A stretch of DNA of 64,000 nucleotides from Iodobacter violaceini. GTDB taxonomy: Bacteria; Pseudomonadota; Gammaproteobacteria; Burkholderiales; Chitinibacteraceae. The notes beneath the pieces are model-generated. The model ran no database searches. It was not told the DNA's origin and saw nothing but the letters and a program-made list of their open reading frames with translations. The first letter of the stretch is position 1. Every line of letters begins with the position of its first letter. The stretch lies in the NCBI RefSeq assembly GCF_011601265.1, contig NZ_JAAOLX010000013.1, positions 1-64,000 of the forward strand. Reading direction: 5' to 3'. Shown here piece after piece: positions 54,955 through 64,000 of the stretch. A program made the position numbers and the translations under genes.

Positions 54955-55028
54955 GCGGGTGTAGCTCAATGGTAGAGCAGAAGCCTTCCAAGCTTACGAC
55001 GAGGGTTCGATTCCCTTCACCCGCTCCA
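54955..55028 (+). tRNA. tRNA-Gly(TCC)
   Basis: 74 nt with CCA. GCGGGTG acceptor, anticodon loop CTTCCAA gives TCC, T-arm GAGGGTTCGATTCCCTT. Confidence 0.96.
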
Positions 55029-55042
55029 AAAAAGATTAGTGT

Positions 55043-55117
<75 letters not shown>

Positions 55118-55158
55118 ATCGCTTGGTATATTTTCAAGTTCTCGAGATAGGAAATATC

Positions 55159-56349
55159 ATGGCAAAAGAAAAATTTACGCGCACGAAGCCACACGTAAAC
55201 GTTGGTACTATTGGTCACGTTGACCATGGTAAAACTACGCTGACAGCGGCAATTTCGACAATCCTGTCGAAGAAATTCGGCGGCGAAGCTAAAGATTACT
55301 CTCAGATTGACAGTGCGCCGGAAGAGAAGGCTCGTGGTATTACAATTAATACCTCGCACGTTGAATATGAAACAGAAACTCGTCACTACGCACACGTAGA
55401 TTGCCCGGGTCACGCGGATTACATCAAGAACATGATTACCGGTGCTGCGCAGATGGATGGCGCGATCCTGGTTTGTTCGGCTGCTGATGGTCCGATGCCG
55501 CAAACACGTGAGCACATCTTGCTGGCTCGTCAGGTTGGTGTTCCTTACATCGTTGTTTACCTGAACAAAGCTGACTTAGTTGATGATGCAGAGTTGCTTG
55601 AATTGGTAGACATGGAAGTTCGTGAGCTGCTGAGTAAATATGATTTCCCAGGTGACGATACCCCTATCGTTGTGGGTTCTGCTCGTTTGGCGCTGGAAGG
55701 TGACCAATCTGAGCACGGCGAGCCATCGATCTACCGTCTTGCTGAGGCACTTGATTCGTACATTCCATTGCCAGAGCGTGCTGTAGACGGCGCGTTCCTG
55801 ATGCCAGTTGAGGACGTATTCTCGATCTCTGGTCGCGGTACAGTAGTAACAGGTCGTGTAGAGCGCGGTGTAGTTAAAGTTGGTGAAGAAATCGAAATCG
55901 TTGGTATCACTACAACGGTTAAGACAACATGTACTGGTGTTGAAATGTTCCGTAAGCTGCTGGATCAAGGTCAGGCTGGCGATAACATCGGTGCATTGCT
56001 GCGTGGTACTAAGCGTGAAGATGTTCAGCGTGGTCAGGTTCTGGCAAAGCCAGGTTCGATTACTCCGCACACAAAATTCACGGGTTCTGTGTATGTGTTG
56101 TCTAAAGATGAGGGTGGTCGTCATACTCCATTCTTTAACGGCTACCGTCCACAGTTCTTCTTCCGTACAACTGATGTAACAGGTTCGGTTGATTTGCCAG
56201 AAGGCACTGAAATGGTGATGCCTGGTGACAACGTTGAAGTAACCGTTAGTCTGATTGCTCCTGTTGCGATGGAGCAGGGTCTGCGTTTCGCGATTCGCGA
56301 AGGTGGCCGTACAGTTGGCGCGGGTGTTGTTGCAAAAGTTATTGAATAA
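55159..56349 (+). CDS. tuf: elongation factor Tu
   Basis: 396 residues from ATG 55159 (AGGAAA upstream); the longer frame starting in the tRNA-Thr gene is an artefact. Delivers aminoacyl-tRNA to the ribosome. G motifs [17 protein letters not shown] and NKADLVDD; domains 2 and 3 with [13 protein letters not shown] and [11 protein letters not shown]. The codon choice is more biased than in neighbours, as expected for a very highly expressed gene. Confidence 0.99.
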   Translation: MAKEKFTRTKPHVNVGTIGHVDHGKTTLTAAISTILSKKFGGEAKDYSQIDSAPEEKARGITINTSHVEYETETRHYAHVDCPGHADYIKNMITGAAQMDGAILVCSAADGPMPQTREHILLARQVGVPYIVVYLNKADLVDDAELLELVDMEVRELLSKYDFPGDDTPIVVGSARLALEGDQSEHGEPSIYRLAEALDSYIPLPERAVDGAFLMPVEDVFSISGRGTVVTGRVERGVVKVGEEIEIVGITTTVKTTCTGVEMFRKLLDQGQAGDNIGALLRGTKREDVQRGQVLAKPGSITPHTKFTGSVYVLSKDEGGRHTPFFNGYRPQFFFRTTDVTGSVDLPEGTEMVMPGDNVEVTVSLIAPVAMEQGLRFAIREGGRTVGAGVVAKVIE

Positions 56350-56396
56350 ATAGGTTTACAAAAGAGGGTTGAGTTGTTATAGTTCTGCCCTCCCGT

Positions 56397-56472
56397 AGGC
56401 GAGTAGCTCAATTGGTAGAGCACCGGTCTCCAAAACCGGGGGTTGGGGGTTCGACACCCTCCTCGCCTGCCA
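56397..56472 (+). tRNA. tRNA-Trp(CCA)
   Basis: 76 nt with CCA. AGGCGAG pairs with CTCGCCT; anticodon stem CCGGT/ACCGG with loop CTCCAAA gives CCA. Lies between tuf and secE as in many proteobacteria. Confidence 0.97.
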
Positions 56473-56483
56473 CGGTTTAGACA

Positions 56484-56518
56484 TCAGAGCCGTTTCCGTA
56501 GGGAACGGCTCTGTTTTA
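56484..56518 (+). terminator. terminator between tRNA-Trp and secE
   Basis: CAGAGCCGTT (56485-56494) and AACGGCTCTG (56504-56513) with a 9-base loop and TTTTA tail. Probably partial, or a processing hairpin. Confidence 0.75.
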
Positions 56519-56540
56519 TCCAAGTTTCCGAATCGGACAA

Positions 56541-56894
56541 ATGGTTAGCATCGACAAAATCAAGATCGCAGCATCATTGCTGTTGGTTGCATTGGGCGTT
56601 ACTGGGTTTTATCTGGTTCCGGCCGATCAAGGAATTGTTCGCTCATTGCCTGTAGTGCTTAGTTTGGCGCTTGCAGGCTTTGTGCTATGGTTTTCGAATC
56701 CTGGTCGCGCGTTTGTAGATTACGCGCGCGACTCGATTAAAGAAGCGCAGAAAGTTGTGTTTCCTACACGAAAAGAAACCTGGCAGATGACGGGCGTTGT
56801 GTTCCTGTTCGTTGGGGTGTTGTCCCTCTTTATGTGGGGCGTAGACTCCGGTCTGACATGGGTGTTCTATGATCTGATCTTAGGTCGTGGCTAA
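56541..56894 (+). CDS. secE: preprotein translocase subunit SecE
   Basis: 117 residues with three membrane helices (KIAASLLLVALGVTGFYLVP; VVLSLALAGFVLWF; MTGVVFLFVGVLSLFMWGVD) and the conserved amphipathic DYARDSIKEAQKVVFPTRKE segment before the last helix. Clamps SecY in the inner membrane. Three helices is the E. coli-like long form. Paired with nusG. Confidence 0.96.
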   Translation: MVSIDKIKIAASLLLVALGVTGFYLVPADQGIVRSLPVVLSLALAGFVLWFSNPGRAFVDYARDSIKEAQKVVFPTRKETWQMTGVVFLFVGVLSLFMWGVDSGLTWVFYDLILGRG

Positions 56895-56920
56895 AGTAAA
56901 CAGGAATGCGGAGTATCTGA

Positions 56921-57454
56921 ATGTCTATGCGTTGGTATGTGGTACACGCCTATTCCGGCTTTGAAAAAAGTGTGCAAAAGGCGCTGATTGAGCGGATTGA
57001 ACGTGCTGATATGCAGCACTTGTTTGGTCAGATCTTGGTGCCAGTTGAAGAAGTGATGGAAGTGAAGGCCGGCACCCGTAAGCTGACCGAGCGGAAACTC
57101 TTCCCGGGTTATGTATTTGTTGAAATGGAAATGGGTGATGAAACCTGGCACTTAGTTAAGAGTACAGCTAAGGTGAGTGGTTTCATTGGTGGTGTGGGTA
57201 ATCGTCCTACTCCTTTGCCTGAGCGTGAAGTTAAATCCATGTTGCAACAAGTTCAGGAAGGGGTTGAAAAACCTCGTCCTAAAATCTTGTTTGAAGTGGG
57301 TGAAGAGCTTCGCGTTACAGAAGGCCCGTTTGCTGATTTCAATGCAACTGTTGTTGATGTTGATTACGACAAGAGCCGGATTAAAGTGTCTGTGCTTATT
57401 TTTGGTCGCGCAACACCAGTTGAAGTCGATTTTGCACAGGTCGAAAAAACCTGA
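56921..57454 (+). CDS. nusG: transcription termination/antitermination protein NusG
   Basis: 177 residues. NGN domain ([46 protein letters not shown]) and C-terminal KOW domain ([39 protein letters not shown]). Stabilises elongating RNA polymerase, couples it to ribosomes and helps Rho. Confidence 0.98.
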   Translation: MSMRWYVVHAYSGFEKSVQKALIERIERADMQHLFGQILVPVEEVMEVKAGTRKLTERKLFPGYVFVEMEMGDETWHLVKSTAKVSGFIGGVGNRPTPLPEREVKSMLQQVQEGVEKPRPKILFEVGEELRVTEGPFADFNATVVDVDYDKSRIKVSVLIFGRATPVEVDFAQVEKT

Positions 57455-57461
57455 TCTGTGT

Positions 57462-57520
57462 AGTGTAATGCCCTAGGGCATTTTGGTAGGGGAGCGAGTT
57501 TTTGCTCGCGTTTGACCCGA
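57462..57520 (+). promoter_or_regulatory. two hairpins in the rplK leader
   Basis: AATGCCC/GGGCATT (57467-57482) followed by TTTGG, then GCGAG/CTCGC around 57494-57512. Possible attenuator or processing sites upstream of rplKA, where L1 feedback control is known in E. coli. The L1 site itself is not resolved here. Confidence 0.4.
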
Positions 57521-57535
57521 ATTCAGGAGTTTTAA

Positions 57536-57967
57536 ATGGCTAAGAAAATTATTGGCTATATCAAGCTGCAAGTTCCAGCTGGTAAAGCAAATCCATCGCC
57601 ACCGATTGGTCCAGCATTGGGTCAGCGTGGTCTGAATATTATGAATTTCTGCAAGGAATTCAATGCGGCTACTCAAGGTATCGAGCCAGGTCTGCCAATC
57701 CCTGTAGTTATTACTGCTTTTGCAGACAAATCATTCACCTTCGTGATGAAGAGCCCGCCAGCAACGATCTTGCTGAAAAAGGCTGCTGGTATCACTAAGG
57801 GTAGCGCTAAGCCACATACTGACAAAGTTGGTGTTGTGACTCGTGCTCAGCTTGAAGAAATCGTTAAGACCAAGAATGCTGACTTAACTGGCTCTGATAT
57901 CGACGCAGCAGTGCGTACTATCGCTGGTTCAGCTCGTTCGATGGGTCTGACCGTGGAGGGTGTGTAA
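57536..57967 (+). CDS. rplK: 50S ribosomal protein L11
   Basis: 143 residues. [39 protein letters not shown] and the C-terminal RNA-binding domain ([13 protein letters not shown]). Part of the GTPase-associated centre. Followed directly by rplA. Confidence 0.99.
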   Translation: MAKKIIGYIKLQVPAGKANPSPPIGPALGQRGLNIMNFCKEFNAATQGIEPGLPIPVVITAFADKSFTFVMKSPPATILLKKAAGITKGSAKPHTDKVGVVTRAQLEEIVKTKNADLTGSDIDAAVRTIAGSARSMGLTVEGV

Positions 57968-58663
57968 ATGGCTAAGCTATCTAAACGCCTGAAGGCTCTG
58001 AACGCAACTGTTGACTCTAACAAGCTGTACGCTGTTGATGAAGCCATTGCGCTTGTTAAGGCCGCTGCAACTGCTAAATTCAACGAATCGATCGATGTGT
58101 CTGTAAATTTAGGTATTGACGCACGTAAGTCGGACCAAGTGGTTCGCGGCGCTGTTGTATTACCTAAAGGTACTGGTAAGTCAGTTCGCGTAGCTGTATT
58201 TGCACAAGGTGCAAATGCTGAAGCTGCTCGTGCTGCTGGTGCAGAAATCGTTGGTTTTGATGATTTAGCTGAATCGATCAAGGCCGGTAATATGGACTTC
58301 GACGTTGTTATTGCTTCTCCGGATGCGATGCGCGTTGTTGGTCAGTTAGGTCAGATTCTGGGCCCGCGCGGCCTGATGCCTAACCCGAAAGTCGGTACTG
58401 TGACTCCTAACGTTGCTGAAGCAGTTAAAAATGCTAAAGCCGGTCAGGTTCAATACCGTACTGATAAAGGTGGTATCGTTCACGCTACAGTAGGTCGCGC
58501 AACTTTTGAAGCTGCTGATCTGAAAGAAAACTTGTTAGCGCTGGTTGATGCGCTGCAAAAAGCTAAACCAGCTTCTTCAAAAGGTGTATACCTTAAGAAG
58601 ATCGCTGTATCGAGCACAATGGGTGTCGGCGTTCGCGTTGAAACCGCTTCGGTAGTAGCTTAA
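57968..58663 (+). CDS. rplA: 50S ribosomal protein L1
   Basis: 231 residues. [54 protein letters not shown] and [13 protein letters not shown] are family landmarks. Binds 23S rRNA of the L1 stalk and, in E. coli, represses its own mRNA. Its ATG follows the rplK stop directly. Confidence 0.99.
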   Translation: MAKLSKRLKALNATVDSNKLYAVDEAIALVKAAATAKFNESIDVSVNLGIDARKSDQVVRGAVVLPKGTGKSVRVAVFAQGANAEAARAAGAEIVGFDDLAESIKAGNMDFDVVIASPDAMRVVGQLGQILGPRGLMPNPKVGTVTPNVAEAVKNAKAGQVQYRTDKGGIVHATVGRATFEAADLKENLLALVDALQKAKPASSKGVYLKKIAVSSTMGVGVRVETASVVA

Positions 58664-58715
58664 GTATTTAATGGAGTCAGCCTTTGTGCTGACTCAGTCG
58701 ACTTTGGGCTTGGCG

Positions 58716-58860
58716 GAATATTGCCAAGGTTGTCAAAGACCGTAGGTGCCATAAGATTTCTTGTGGCTTAATCCGGCTCCCAAAAGCCAGCCTACGCAGA
58801 CGGTGCGCCCGAATCTATAGGCTCTAGTGGCATCACCTTTAAGGTGGTGTTGTTTTAAGT
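58716..58860 (+). promoter_or_regulatory. L10 leader (autoregulatory RNA) and downstream hairpin
   Basis: CAAAGACCGTAGGTG (about 58733) and CCTACGCAGACGGTG (about 58791-58805) form the base of the L10(L12)4-binding structure typical of rplJ leaders. A hairpin CATCACC-TTTAA-GGTGGTG (58831-58849) with TTGTTTT follows and may attenuate. The leader lets excess L10/L12 block rplJ translation. Confidence 0.75.
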
Positions 58861-58937
58861 CTCCTGAAGCAAAGGTCGCCGTTTGATTGGGTGGTGTGAT
58901 TTATTCGCACTGAACTACTAACCAATGGAGGTAGACC

Positions 58938-59480
58938 TTGAGTCTCAATCTTGAAGACAAAAAGGCGGTAGTCGCTGAGATTACAGCAGAAGTTGCTAAA
59001 GCTCAGACGGTTATTATCGCTGAATACCGAGGTATCGGCGTTGCAAGCATGACTACACTGCGCAAACAAGCGCGTGAGTCAGGTGTGTACCTGCGTGTTC
59101 TGAAGAACACACTGGCACGCCGTGCGGTTGCAGGAACTCCGTTCGCTGAGCTGGCTGACCAAATGGTTGGCCCGCTGGTGTACGGTATTTCTGAAGACCC
59201 GGTTGCTGCGGCAAAAGTCCTGAACACATTCTCAAAGAAAGACGAGAAAATCGTGATCAAGGCTGGTTCTTATGATGGTAAGGTAATGAATGCAGCAGAA
59301 GTAGCAGTGCTTGCATCTATTCCAGGTCGTGAAGAACTGTTGTCCAAGCTGCTGTACGTTATGCAAGCACCGATGGCTGGTTTCGCACGTGGCCTTGCCG
59401 CGCTGGCAGAGAAGAAGTCCGAAGGCGTTGCCGCACCGGTGGAGGCTGCAGAAGCCCCAGCCGAAGAAGCAACCGCATAA
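58938..59480 (+). CDS. rplJ: 50S ribosomal protein L10
   Basis: 180 residues. TTG start at 58938 with a strong GGAGG site upstream; no ATG fits. [50 protein letters not shown] and the C-terminal helix that anchors L7/L12. The C-terminus is Ala/Glu-rich. The weak start codon agrees with translational feedback through the leader. Confidence 0.98.
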   Translation: MSLNLEDKKAVVAEITAEVAKAQTVIIAEYRGIGVASMTTLRKQARESGVYLRVLKNTLARRAVAGTPFAELADQMVGPLVYGISEDPVAAAKVLNTFSKKDEKIVIKAGSYDGKVMNAAEVAVLASIPGREELLSKLLYVMQAPMAGFARGLAALAEKKSEGVAAPVEAAEAPAEEATA

Positions 59481-59540
59481 ACGATTACTTAAACACGATT
59501 GTTGTATTAAAACAGACAAGATTTTCAGGAGTATTAATAA

Positions 59541-59909
59541 ATGGCTCTGACTAAAGACGATATCCTCGAAGCAGTATCTGCTTTAACCGTAATGGAATTG
59601 AATGAGCTGGTTAAGGCATTCGAAGAAAAGTTTGGCGTTTCTGCTGCTGCTGTTGCAGTTGCAGGCCCAGCTGCTGCTGGTGCTGCTGTTGAAGAAAAAA
59701 CAGAATTCGACGTAATTCTGACTGGCGCTGGCGCTAACAAAGTGGGCACGATCAAGATCGTTCGCGAACTGACAGGTCTTGGCCTGAAAGAAGCGAAGGA
59801 CCTGGTTGACGGCGCTCCTAAGTCTCTGAAAGAAGGCATTTCTAAGGCTGATGCAGAAGCTATGGTTAAGAAACTCGTTGAAGCTGGTGCAACAGCTGAG
59901 ATGAAGTAA
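59541..59909 (+). CDS. rplL: 50S ribosomal protein L7/L12
   Basis: 122 residues. N-terminal dimerisation helix ([20 protein letters not shown]), Ala-rich hinge, and globular domain ([52 protein letters not shown]). Recruits GTPase factors. Confidence 0.99.
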   Translation: MALTKDDILEAVSALTVMELNELVKAFEEKFGVSAAAVAVAGPAAAGAAVEEKTEFDVILTGAGANKVGTIKIVRELTGLGLKEAKDLVDGAPKSLKEGISKADAEAMVKKLVEAGATAEMK

Positions 59910-59929
59910 GCATCCTTTAGGATGTAGTG

Positions 59930-59962
59930 AAGGCAGGCGGAGGAATCCGCCTGCCCTTTTGC
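59930..59962 (+). terminator. attenuator-like hairpin between rplL and rpoB
   Basis: GGCAGGCGGA (59932-59941) and TCCGCCTGCC (59946-59955) with a GGAA tetraloop and CTTTTG tail. In E. coli a partial terminator at this place sets the rpl:rpo ratio. Confidence 0.85.
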
Positions 59963-60122
59963 GTTTGTGTCTATTGCTTAGCTTACAGCTGATCCCGATA
60001 TTTGTCGGTTAGCGGAATCCAGCTTGTGTTCTTTGCAAGCAGTTGTCAAACCGGAAACCGCTCACAAACACGTTGGCGGGCGTTTGCGGTTTGTCCTTTG
60101 CGCCCCACTCCATGGAGAGTTT

Positions 60123-63100
60123 ATGAGTATGAAATACTCGTTCACTGAGAAAAAACGCATTCGTAAAAGTTTTGCGAAACGGAAGAGCGTCCTTGAGGTG
60201 CCGTTCCTGCTCGCAACACAGATCGATTCTTATAGCGAATACCTGCAACTAGGGGTTCCGGCCGATTCGCGCCGGATGATCGGTTTACAGGCAGCGTTTA
60301 ATTCGATTTTCCCTATCGTCTCTCATAACGAAAACGCTCGATTGGAGTTTGTGCATTACTCCCTCGGCGATCCTGCTTTTGATGTGCTTGAGTGCCAGCA
60401 GCGAGGAATTACCTTCGCTGCCCCACTGCGCGCACGCGTACGTCTCGTGATCATGGATCGCGAAGCGTCTAAACCAACGATCAAAGAAGTAAAAGAACAA
60501 GACGTGTACTTTGGCGAAGTGCCATTGATGACACGTACCGGTTCTTTTGTGATCAACGGTACAGAGCGGGTTATTGTTAGCCAGTTACACCGCTCTCCTG
60601 GCGTGTTCTTTGAGCACGACAAGGGTAAGACTCACTCTTCAGGCAAGCTCTTGTTCTCGGCACGGATTATTCCGTACCGCGGCTCCTGGCTGGATTTTGA
60701 GTTTGATCCAAAAGATCTGTTGTTCTTCCGTATCGACCGTCGTCGCAAGATGCCGGTAACTACCCTGCTGAAAGCTCTGGGTTACAACCCGGAACAAATC
60801 CTGGCTGGTTTCTTCGATACCGATACTTTCCTGATGGACGAAGATGGCCTGTGCTTAGAGCTGGTGTCAGAACGCCTGAAAGGTGAAGTTGCGAAGTTCG
60901 ATATCGTTGCTGATGACGGCAAAGTACTCGTTCAAAAAGATAAGCGTATTACAGCTAAAACTATTCGCGATATTAACGCGTCTGGTTTGCAAAAGATTCC
61001 AGTGCCACTGGACTTCTTCTATGGCCGTATTCTGGCGCACAACGTTGTTGACCCTATTACCGGCGAAGTGCTGGCTAAGGCCAATGAAGAAGTGACCGAA
61101 GATCTGGCTGTTAAGCTGGATATGGCAGATGTGAAGTCTGTGAAAGTGCTGTACGTGAATGATCTGGATCAGGGCGCGTTCCTGTCGCAGACACTGCGTT
61201 CAGACGATGTGGCTGATCAGTATGGTGCCCGTGTTGCAATCTATCGCATGATGCGCCCTGGTGAGCCGCCAACCGAAGATTCAGTTGAAGCGCTGTTCAA
61301 GGGCCTGTTCTTCGCCCCAGAGCGTTACGATTTGTCTGCTGTTGGCCGCATGAAGTTTAACCGCCGTGCTTATCCGGATCGCTTAGAAGAAAAAGCACCG
61401 GGCTGGCAGCGTCGTTTCTACGAAGAAGCGGGTCCGCGTGGTGTTGAAGGCGCAGGTATTCTGTGCACAGAAGACATCATTGCCGTGATCGGTATTCTCT
61501 TAGAATTGCGTAACGGCCGTGGCGATATCGATGATATCGATCACTTGGGTAATCGTCGTGTGCGCTCGGTGGGTGAGTTGGCTGAAAACCAATTCCGCGC
61601 TGGCTTGGTTCGTGTAGAACGCGCTGTTAAAGAGCGTTTGTCACAAGCTGAATCAGACAACCTGATGCCGCATGACCTGATTAATGCCAAGCCTGTTTCG
61701 GCTGCAATCAAAGAGTTCTTTGGTTCATCCCAGTTGTCGCAGTTTATGGATCAGACCAACCCATTGTCAGAAATCACGCACAAGCGTCGTGTTTCTGCTC
61801 TGGGACCAGGCGGTTTGACTCGTGAGCGCGCTGGCTTTGAAGTTCGTGACGTGCATCCGACGCATTACGGTCGTGTTTGCCCGATCGAAACACCGGAAGG
61901 TCCAAACATTGGTCTGATCAACTCGCTCTCTTGCTATGCGCGTACCAACAGCTACGGCTTCCTGGAAACGCCTTACCGCAAAGTGATCGATTGTAAGGTT
62001 ACTGATGAAATTGAATACTTGTCTGCGATTGAAGAGGGCAAGTACGTTGTAGCTCAGGCGAATGCCGAGTTCGACGAAGAAGGCCGTTTGACCGACGAGT
62101 TAGTGACTTGCCGTTCTAATGGCGACACGATCGTGGCTACGCCAGATCGCGTGCAGTACATGGATGTGGCGCCTAGCCAGATCGTATCGGTTGCTGCTTC
62201 CCTGATTCCGTTCCTGGAACACGATGACGCCAACCGTGCGCTGATGGGTGCCAACATGCAGCGTCAGGCTGTTCCTTGCTTACGTGCACAAGCACCGTAT
62301 GTAGGTACAGGTATTGAACGCACATGTGCAACTGACTCGGGTACTGCAGTGACTGCATTACGCGGCGGTGTGGTTGATTATGTTGATGCAGCGCGTGTTG
62401 TTATTCGTGTAAACGATGACGAAGCGATTGCGGGTGAAACAGGTGTCGATATTTACAACCTGATTAAATTTACCCGTTCTAACCAGAACACCAACACTAA
62501 TCAGAAACCAGTTGTTGTTCGTGGCAGCATTATTGCCAAGGGCGATGTGATTGCGGATGGTGCGTCAACTGACTTGGGCGAAATGGCTCTGGGTCAGAAC
62601 ATGACCATCGCGTTTATGCCATGGAACGGCTTCAACTTCGAAGATTCGATTCTGATCTCTGAAGATGTGGTTGCCAACGATCGCTACACTTCGATTCACA
62701 TCGAAGAGCTGAACGTGATGGCGCGTGACACCAAGCTGGGCGCTGAAGAAATTACCCGTGATATTTCCAATCTGTCCGAGCGCATGCTGGGCCGTCTGGA
62801 TGAATCCGGCGTGGTTTACATCGGTGCTGAAGTAGAAGCCGGCGATGTATTGTGCGGTAAGGTGACACCTAAGGGTGAAACCCAGCTGACTCCTGAAGAA
62901 AAGCTCTTGCGGGCGATTTTCGGTGAAAAAGCATCCGACGTTAAAGATACTTCGCTGCGCGTGCCGTCAGGCATGGTGGGTACCGTTATCGACGTGCAAG
63001 TGTTCACTCGTGAAGGCGTGGAGCGCGATCGTCGTGCCCAGTCCATTATTGATGATCAACTGCGTCGTTATCGCCAGGATCTGAACGATCAGTTGCGTAT

Positions 63101-64000
63101 TGTACAAAGCGATTTGTTTGAACGTATTGAACGTATGATCGTGGGTAAAGTAGCCAACGGCGGCCCGATGCGTCTGGCTAAGGGCGTTGAAATCACCAAA
63201 GAATATTTGCTTGGTTTACCAGCAAAAATTGATTGGTTTGATATCCGCCTGGCAGACGAAGAATCTGCCCGCCAGCTGGAAGCCATGAAAGACCTGATTG
63301 GCCAGATGCGTACTGAGTTTGACCTGCGTTTCGAAGATAAAAAACGCAAGCTGACTCAAGGTGACGAATTGCCACCTGGCGTGATCAAAATGGTTAAGGT
63401 ATATGTGGCCGTTAAACGCCGCCTGCAGCCTGGCGATAAGATGGCCGGCCGTCACGGTAACAAGGGTGTGGTTTCCAAGATTCTGCCGATTGAAGATCTG
63501 CCATACATGGCAGATGGTAAAACGGTAGATATCGTTCTGAACCCATTGGGCGTACCTTCGCGTATGAACATTGGTCAGATTCTGGAAATGCACTTGGGTT
63601 GGGCAGCTAAGGGTATTGGTCAGCGCATTGATGCGATGCTCCGTGAGCAACGTAACGGCATGCTGGTTGATATGCGTGCTTACTTGAACAAGATCTATAA
63701 CACCAGTGGTAAGACCGAAGATATCGACGGTCTCTCTGATGAAGAGCTGATCGAGTTGGCTAATGGTCTGCGCAACGGTATGACTTTTGCAAGCCCGGTA
63801 TTTGACGGCGCGAAAGAGTCTGAAATCTATCAGATGCTGGACTTGGCTTACCCAAGCGAAGATCCGCATACCCAGTTACTGGACTTCAACAGCAGCAAGA
63901 CACAAATGCAGCTGTTTGATGGCCGTAACGGTGAGCCATTTGAGCGCAAGGTAACGGTTGGTGTAATGCACTACCTGAAGCTGCATCACCTGGTTGACGA
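60123..64000 (+). CDS. rpoB: RNA polymerase beta subunit (3' end outside window)
   Basis: ATG 60123 with GGAGAG upstream; the frame is open to the window edge (1292 codons; about 100 more expected). Landmarks: [16 protein letters not shown] start, [36 protein letters not shown], the rifampicin region [20 protein letters not shown] and [32 protein letters not shown], and [14 protein letters not shown] near the end. The rifampicin-region residues visible (D in FMDQ, H in THKRR, S in VSALG) are the wild-type ones. Confidence 0.99.
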   Translation, partial: MSMKYSFTEKKRIRKSFAKRKSVLEVPFLLATQIDSYSEYLQLGVPADSRRMIGLQAAFNSIFPIVSHNENARLEFVHYSLGDPAFDVLECQQRGITFAAPLRARVRLVIMDREASKPTIKEVKEQDVYFGEVPLMTRTGSFVINGTERVIVSQLHRSPGVFFEHDKGKTHSSGKLLFSARIIPYRGSWLDFEFDPKDLLFFRIDRRRKMPVTTLLKALGYNPEQILAGFFDTDTFLMDEDGLCLELVSERLKGEVAKFDIVADDGKVLVQKDKRITAKTIRDINASGLQKIPVPLDFFYGRILAHNVVDPITGEVLAKANEEVTEDLAVKLDMADVKSVKVLYVNDLDQGAFLSQTLRSDDVADQYGARVAIYRMMRPGEPPTEDSVEALFKGLFFAPERYDLSAVGRMKFNRRAYPDRLEEKAPGWQRRFYEEAGPRGVEGAGILCTEDIIAVIGILLELRNGRGDIDDIDHLGNRRVRSVGELAENQFRAGLVRVERAVKERLSQAESDNLMPHDLINAKPVSAAIKEFFGSSQLSQFMDQTNPLSEITHKRRVSALGPGGLTRERAGFEVRDVHPTHYGRVCPIETPEGPNIGLINSLSCYARTNSYGFLETPYRKVIDCKVTDEIEYLSAIEEGKYVVAQANAEFDEEGRLTDELVTCRSNGDTIVATPDRVQYMDVAPSQIVSVAASLIPFLEHDDANRALMGANMQRQAVPCLRAQAPYVGTGIERTCATDSGTAVTALRGGVVDYVDAARVVIRVNDDEAIAGETGVDIYNLIKFTRSNQNTNTNQKPVVVRGSIIAKGDVIADGASTDLGEMALGQNMTIAFMPWNGFNFEDSILISEDVVANDRYTSIHIEELNVMARDTKLGAEEITRDISNLSERMLGRLDESGVVYIGAEVEAGDVLCGKVTPKGETQLTPEEKLLRAIFGEKASDVKDTSLRVPSGMVGTVIDVQVFTREGVERDRRAQSIIDDQLRRYRQDLNDQLRIVQSDLFERIERMIVGKVANGGPMRLAKGVEITKEYLLGLPAKIDWFDIRLADEESARQLEAMKDLIGQMRTEFDLRFEDKKRKLTQGDELPPGVIKMVKVYVAVKRRLQPGDKMAGRHGNKGVVSKILPIEDLPYMADGKTVDIVLNPLGVPSRMNIGQILEMHLGWAAKGIGQRIDAMLREQRNGMLVDMRAYLNKIYNTSGKTEDIDGLSDEELIELANGLRNGMTFASPVFDGAKESEIYQMLDLAYPSEDPHTQLLDFNSSKTQMQLFDGRNGEPFERKVTVGVMHYLKLHHLVD

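Noticed and set aside
63216-63869. 217-codon minus-strand frame
   Set aside because: Antisense to rpoB; composition of a shadow frame.

Overview
The window is chromosomal DNA of a Gram-negative betaproteobacterium, most likely order Neisseriales (Chromobacteriaceae or Chitinibacteraceae, an Iodobacter-like genome). I infer this from mixed base composition, the dapF-DUF484-xerC, yqgE-ruvX-pyrB-pyrC' and mreBCD-mrdA-rodA-rlpA blocks, the dusB-fis pair, and the tRNA-tuf-secE-nusG-rplKAJL-rpoB block. No taxonomic marker was compared, so genus is a guess.

Layout. (1) 1-6360: an accessory RHS polymorphic-toxin region. The 3' end of one RHS gene with its variable tip and candidate immunity gene is followed by a row of partial cassettes: short RHS-core remnants, tip tails, a second RHS fragment with a frame disruption, and several orphan immunity-like or small membrane-protein genes, separated by a recurrent hairpin-rich spacer. 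(2) 6537-11000: an AAA ATPase, a CPBP-family membrane protease, two paralogous small exported Cys-containing proteins and a DNA photolyase. (3) 11100-14900: yqgE, ruvX, pyrB and a catalytically degenerate dihydroorotase (pyrC'), then an acyl-CoA-binding protein. (4) 14923-24729, minus strand: a large Cache-PAS-GGDEF-EAL protein and the rod-shape operon. (5) 25154-33871: gatCAB, dusB-fis, purH, a PagP-type lipid A palmitoyltransferase and purD, which carries a frameshift. (6) 33999-45364: feoAB, proline iminopeptidase, dapF-DUF484-xerC, a four-gene operon including ridA, an Hsp70-like gene and rlmG. (7) 45697-52853: a tyrosine decarboxylation locus: antiporter, tyrosine decarboxylase, aromatic amino acid permease and tyrS, followed by pdxY. 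A well-formed FNR-type site lies at -41.5 from a predicted start site. (8) 52904-64000: a small lipoprotein, a GntR/FCD regulator, six tRNA genes, tuf, secE, nusG, rplKAJL and the start of rpoB, which runs off the window.

How genes work together. The rod operon supplies the elongasome (MreBCD, PBP2, RodA) plus RlpA. The tyr locus reads as a tyramine-producing, proton-consuming module with its own tyrosine import and a co-located TyrRS; PdxY next door could help supply the PLP cofactor. The tRNA-tuf-secE-nusG-rpl-rpo block is the usual translation/transcription supercluster.

Main points of interest: the decaying RHS cassette array, the FNR-class-II promoter on the tyrosine decarboxylase locus with three TCGA boxes at 18-bp spacing, a dispersed ~0.3-0.4 kb intergenic element present three times with terminal inverted repeats in one copy and a covarying hairpin, a 2-bp deletion near the end of purD, homopolymer tracts in one immunity-like gene, and a 26-codon ORF bridging pyrB and pyrC'.
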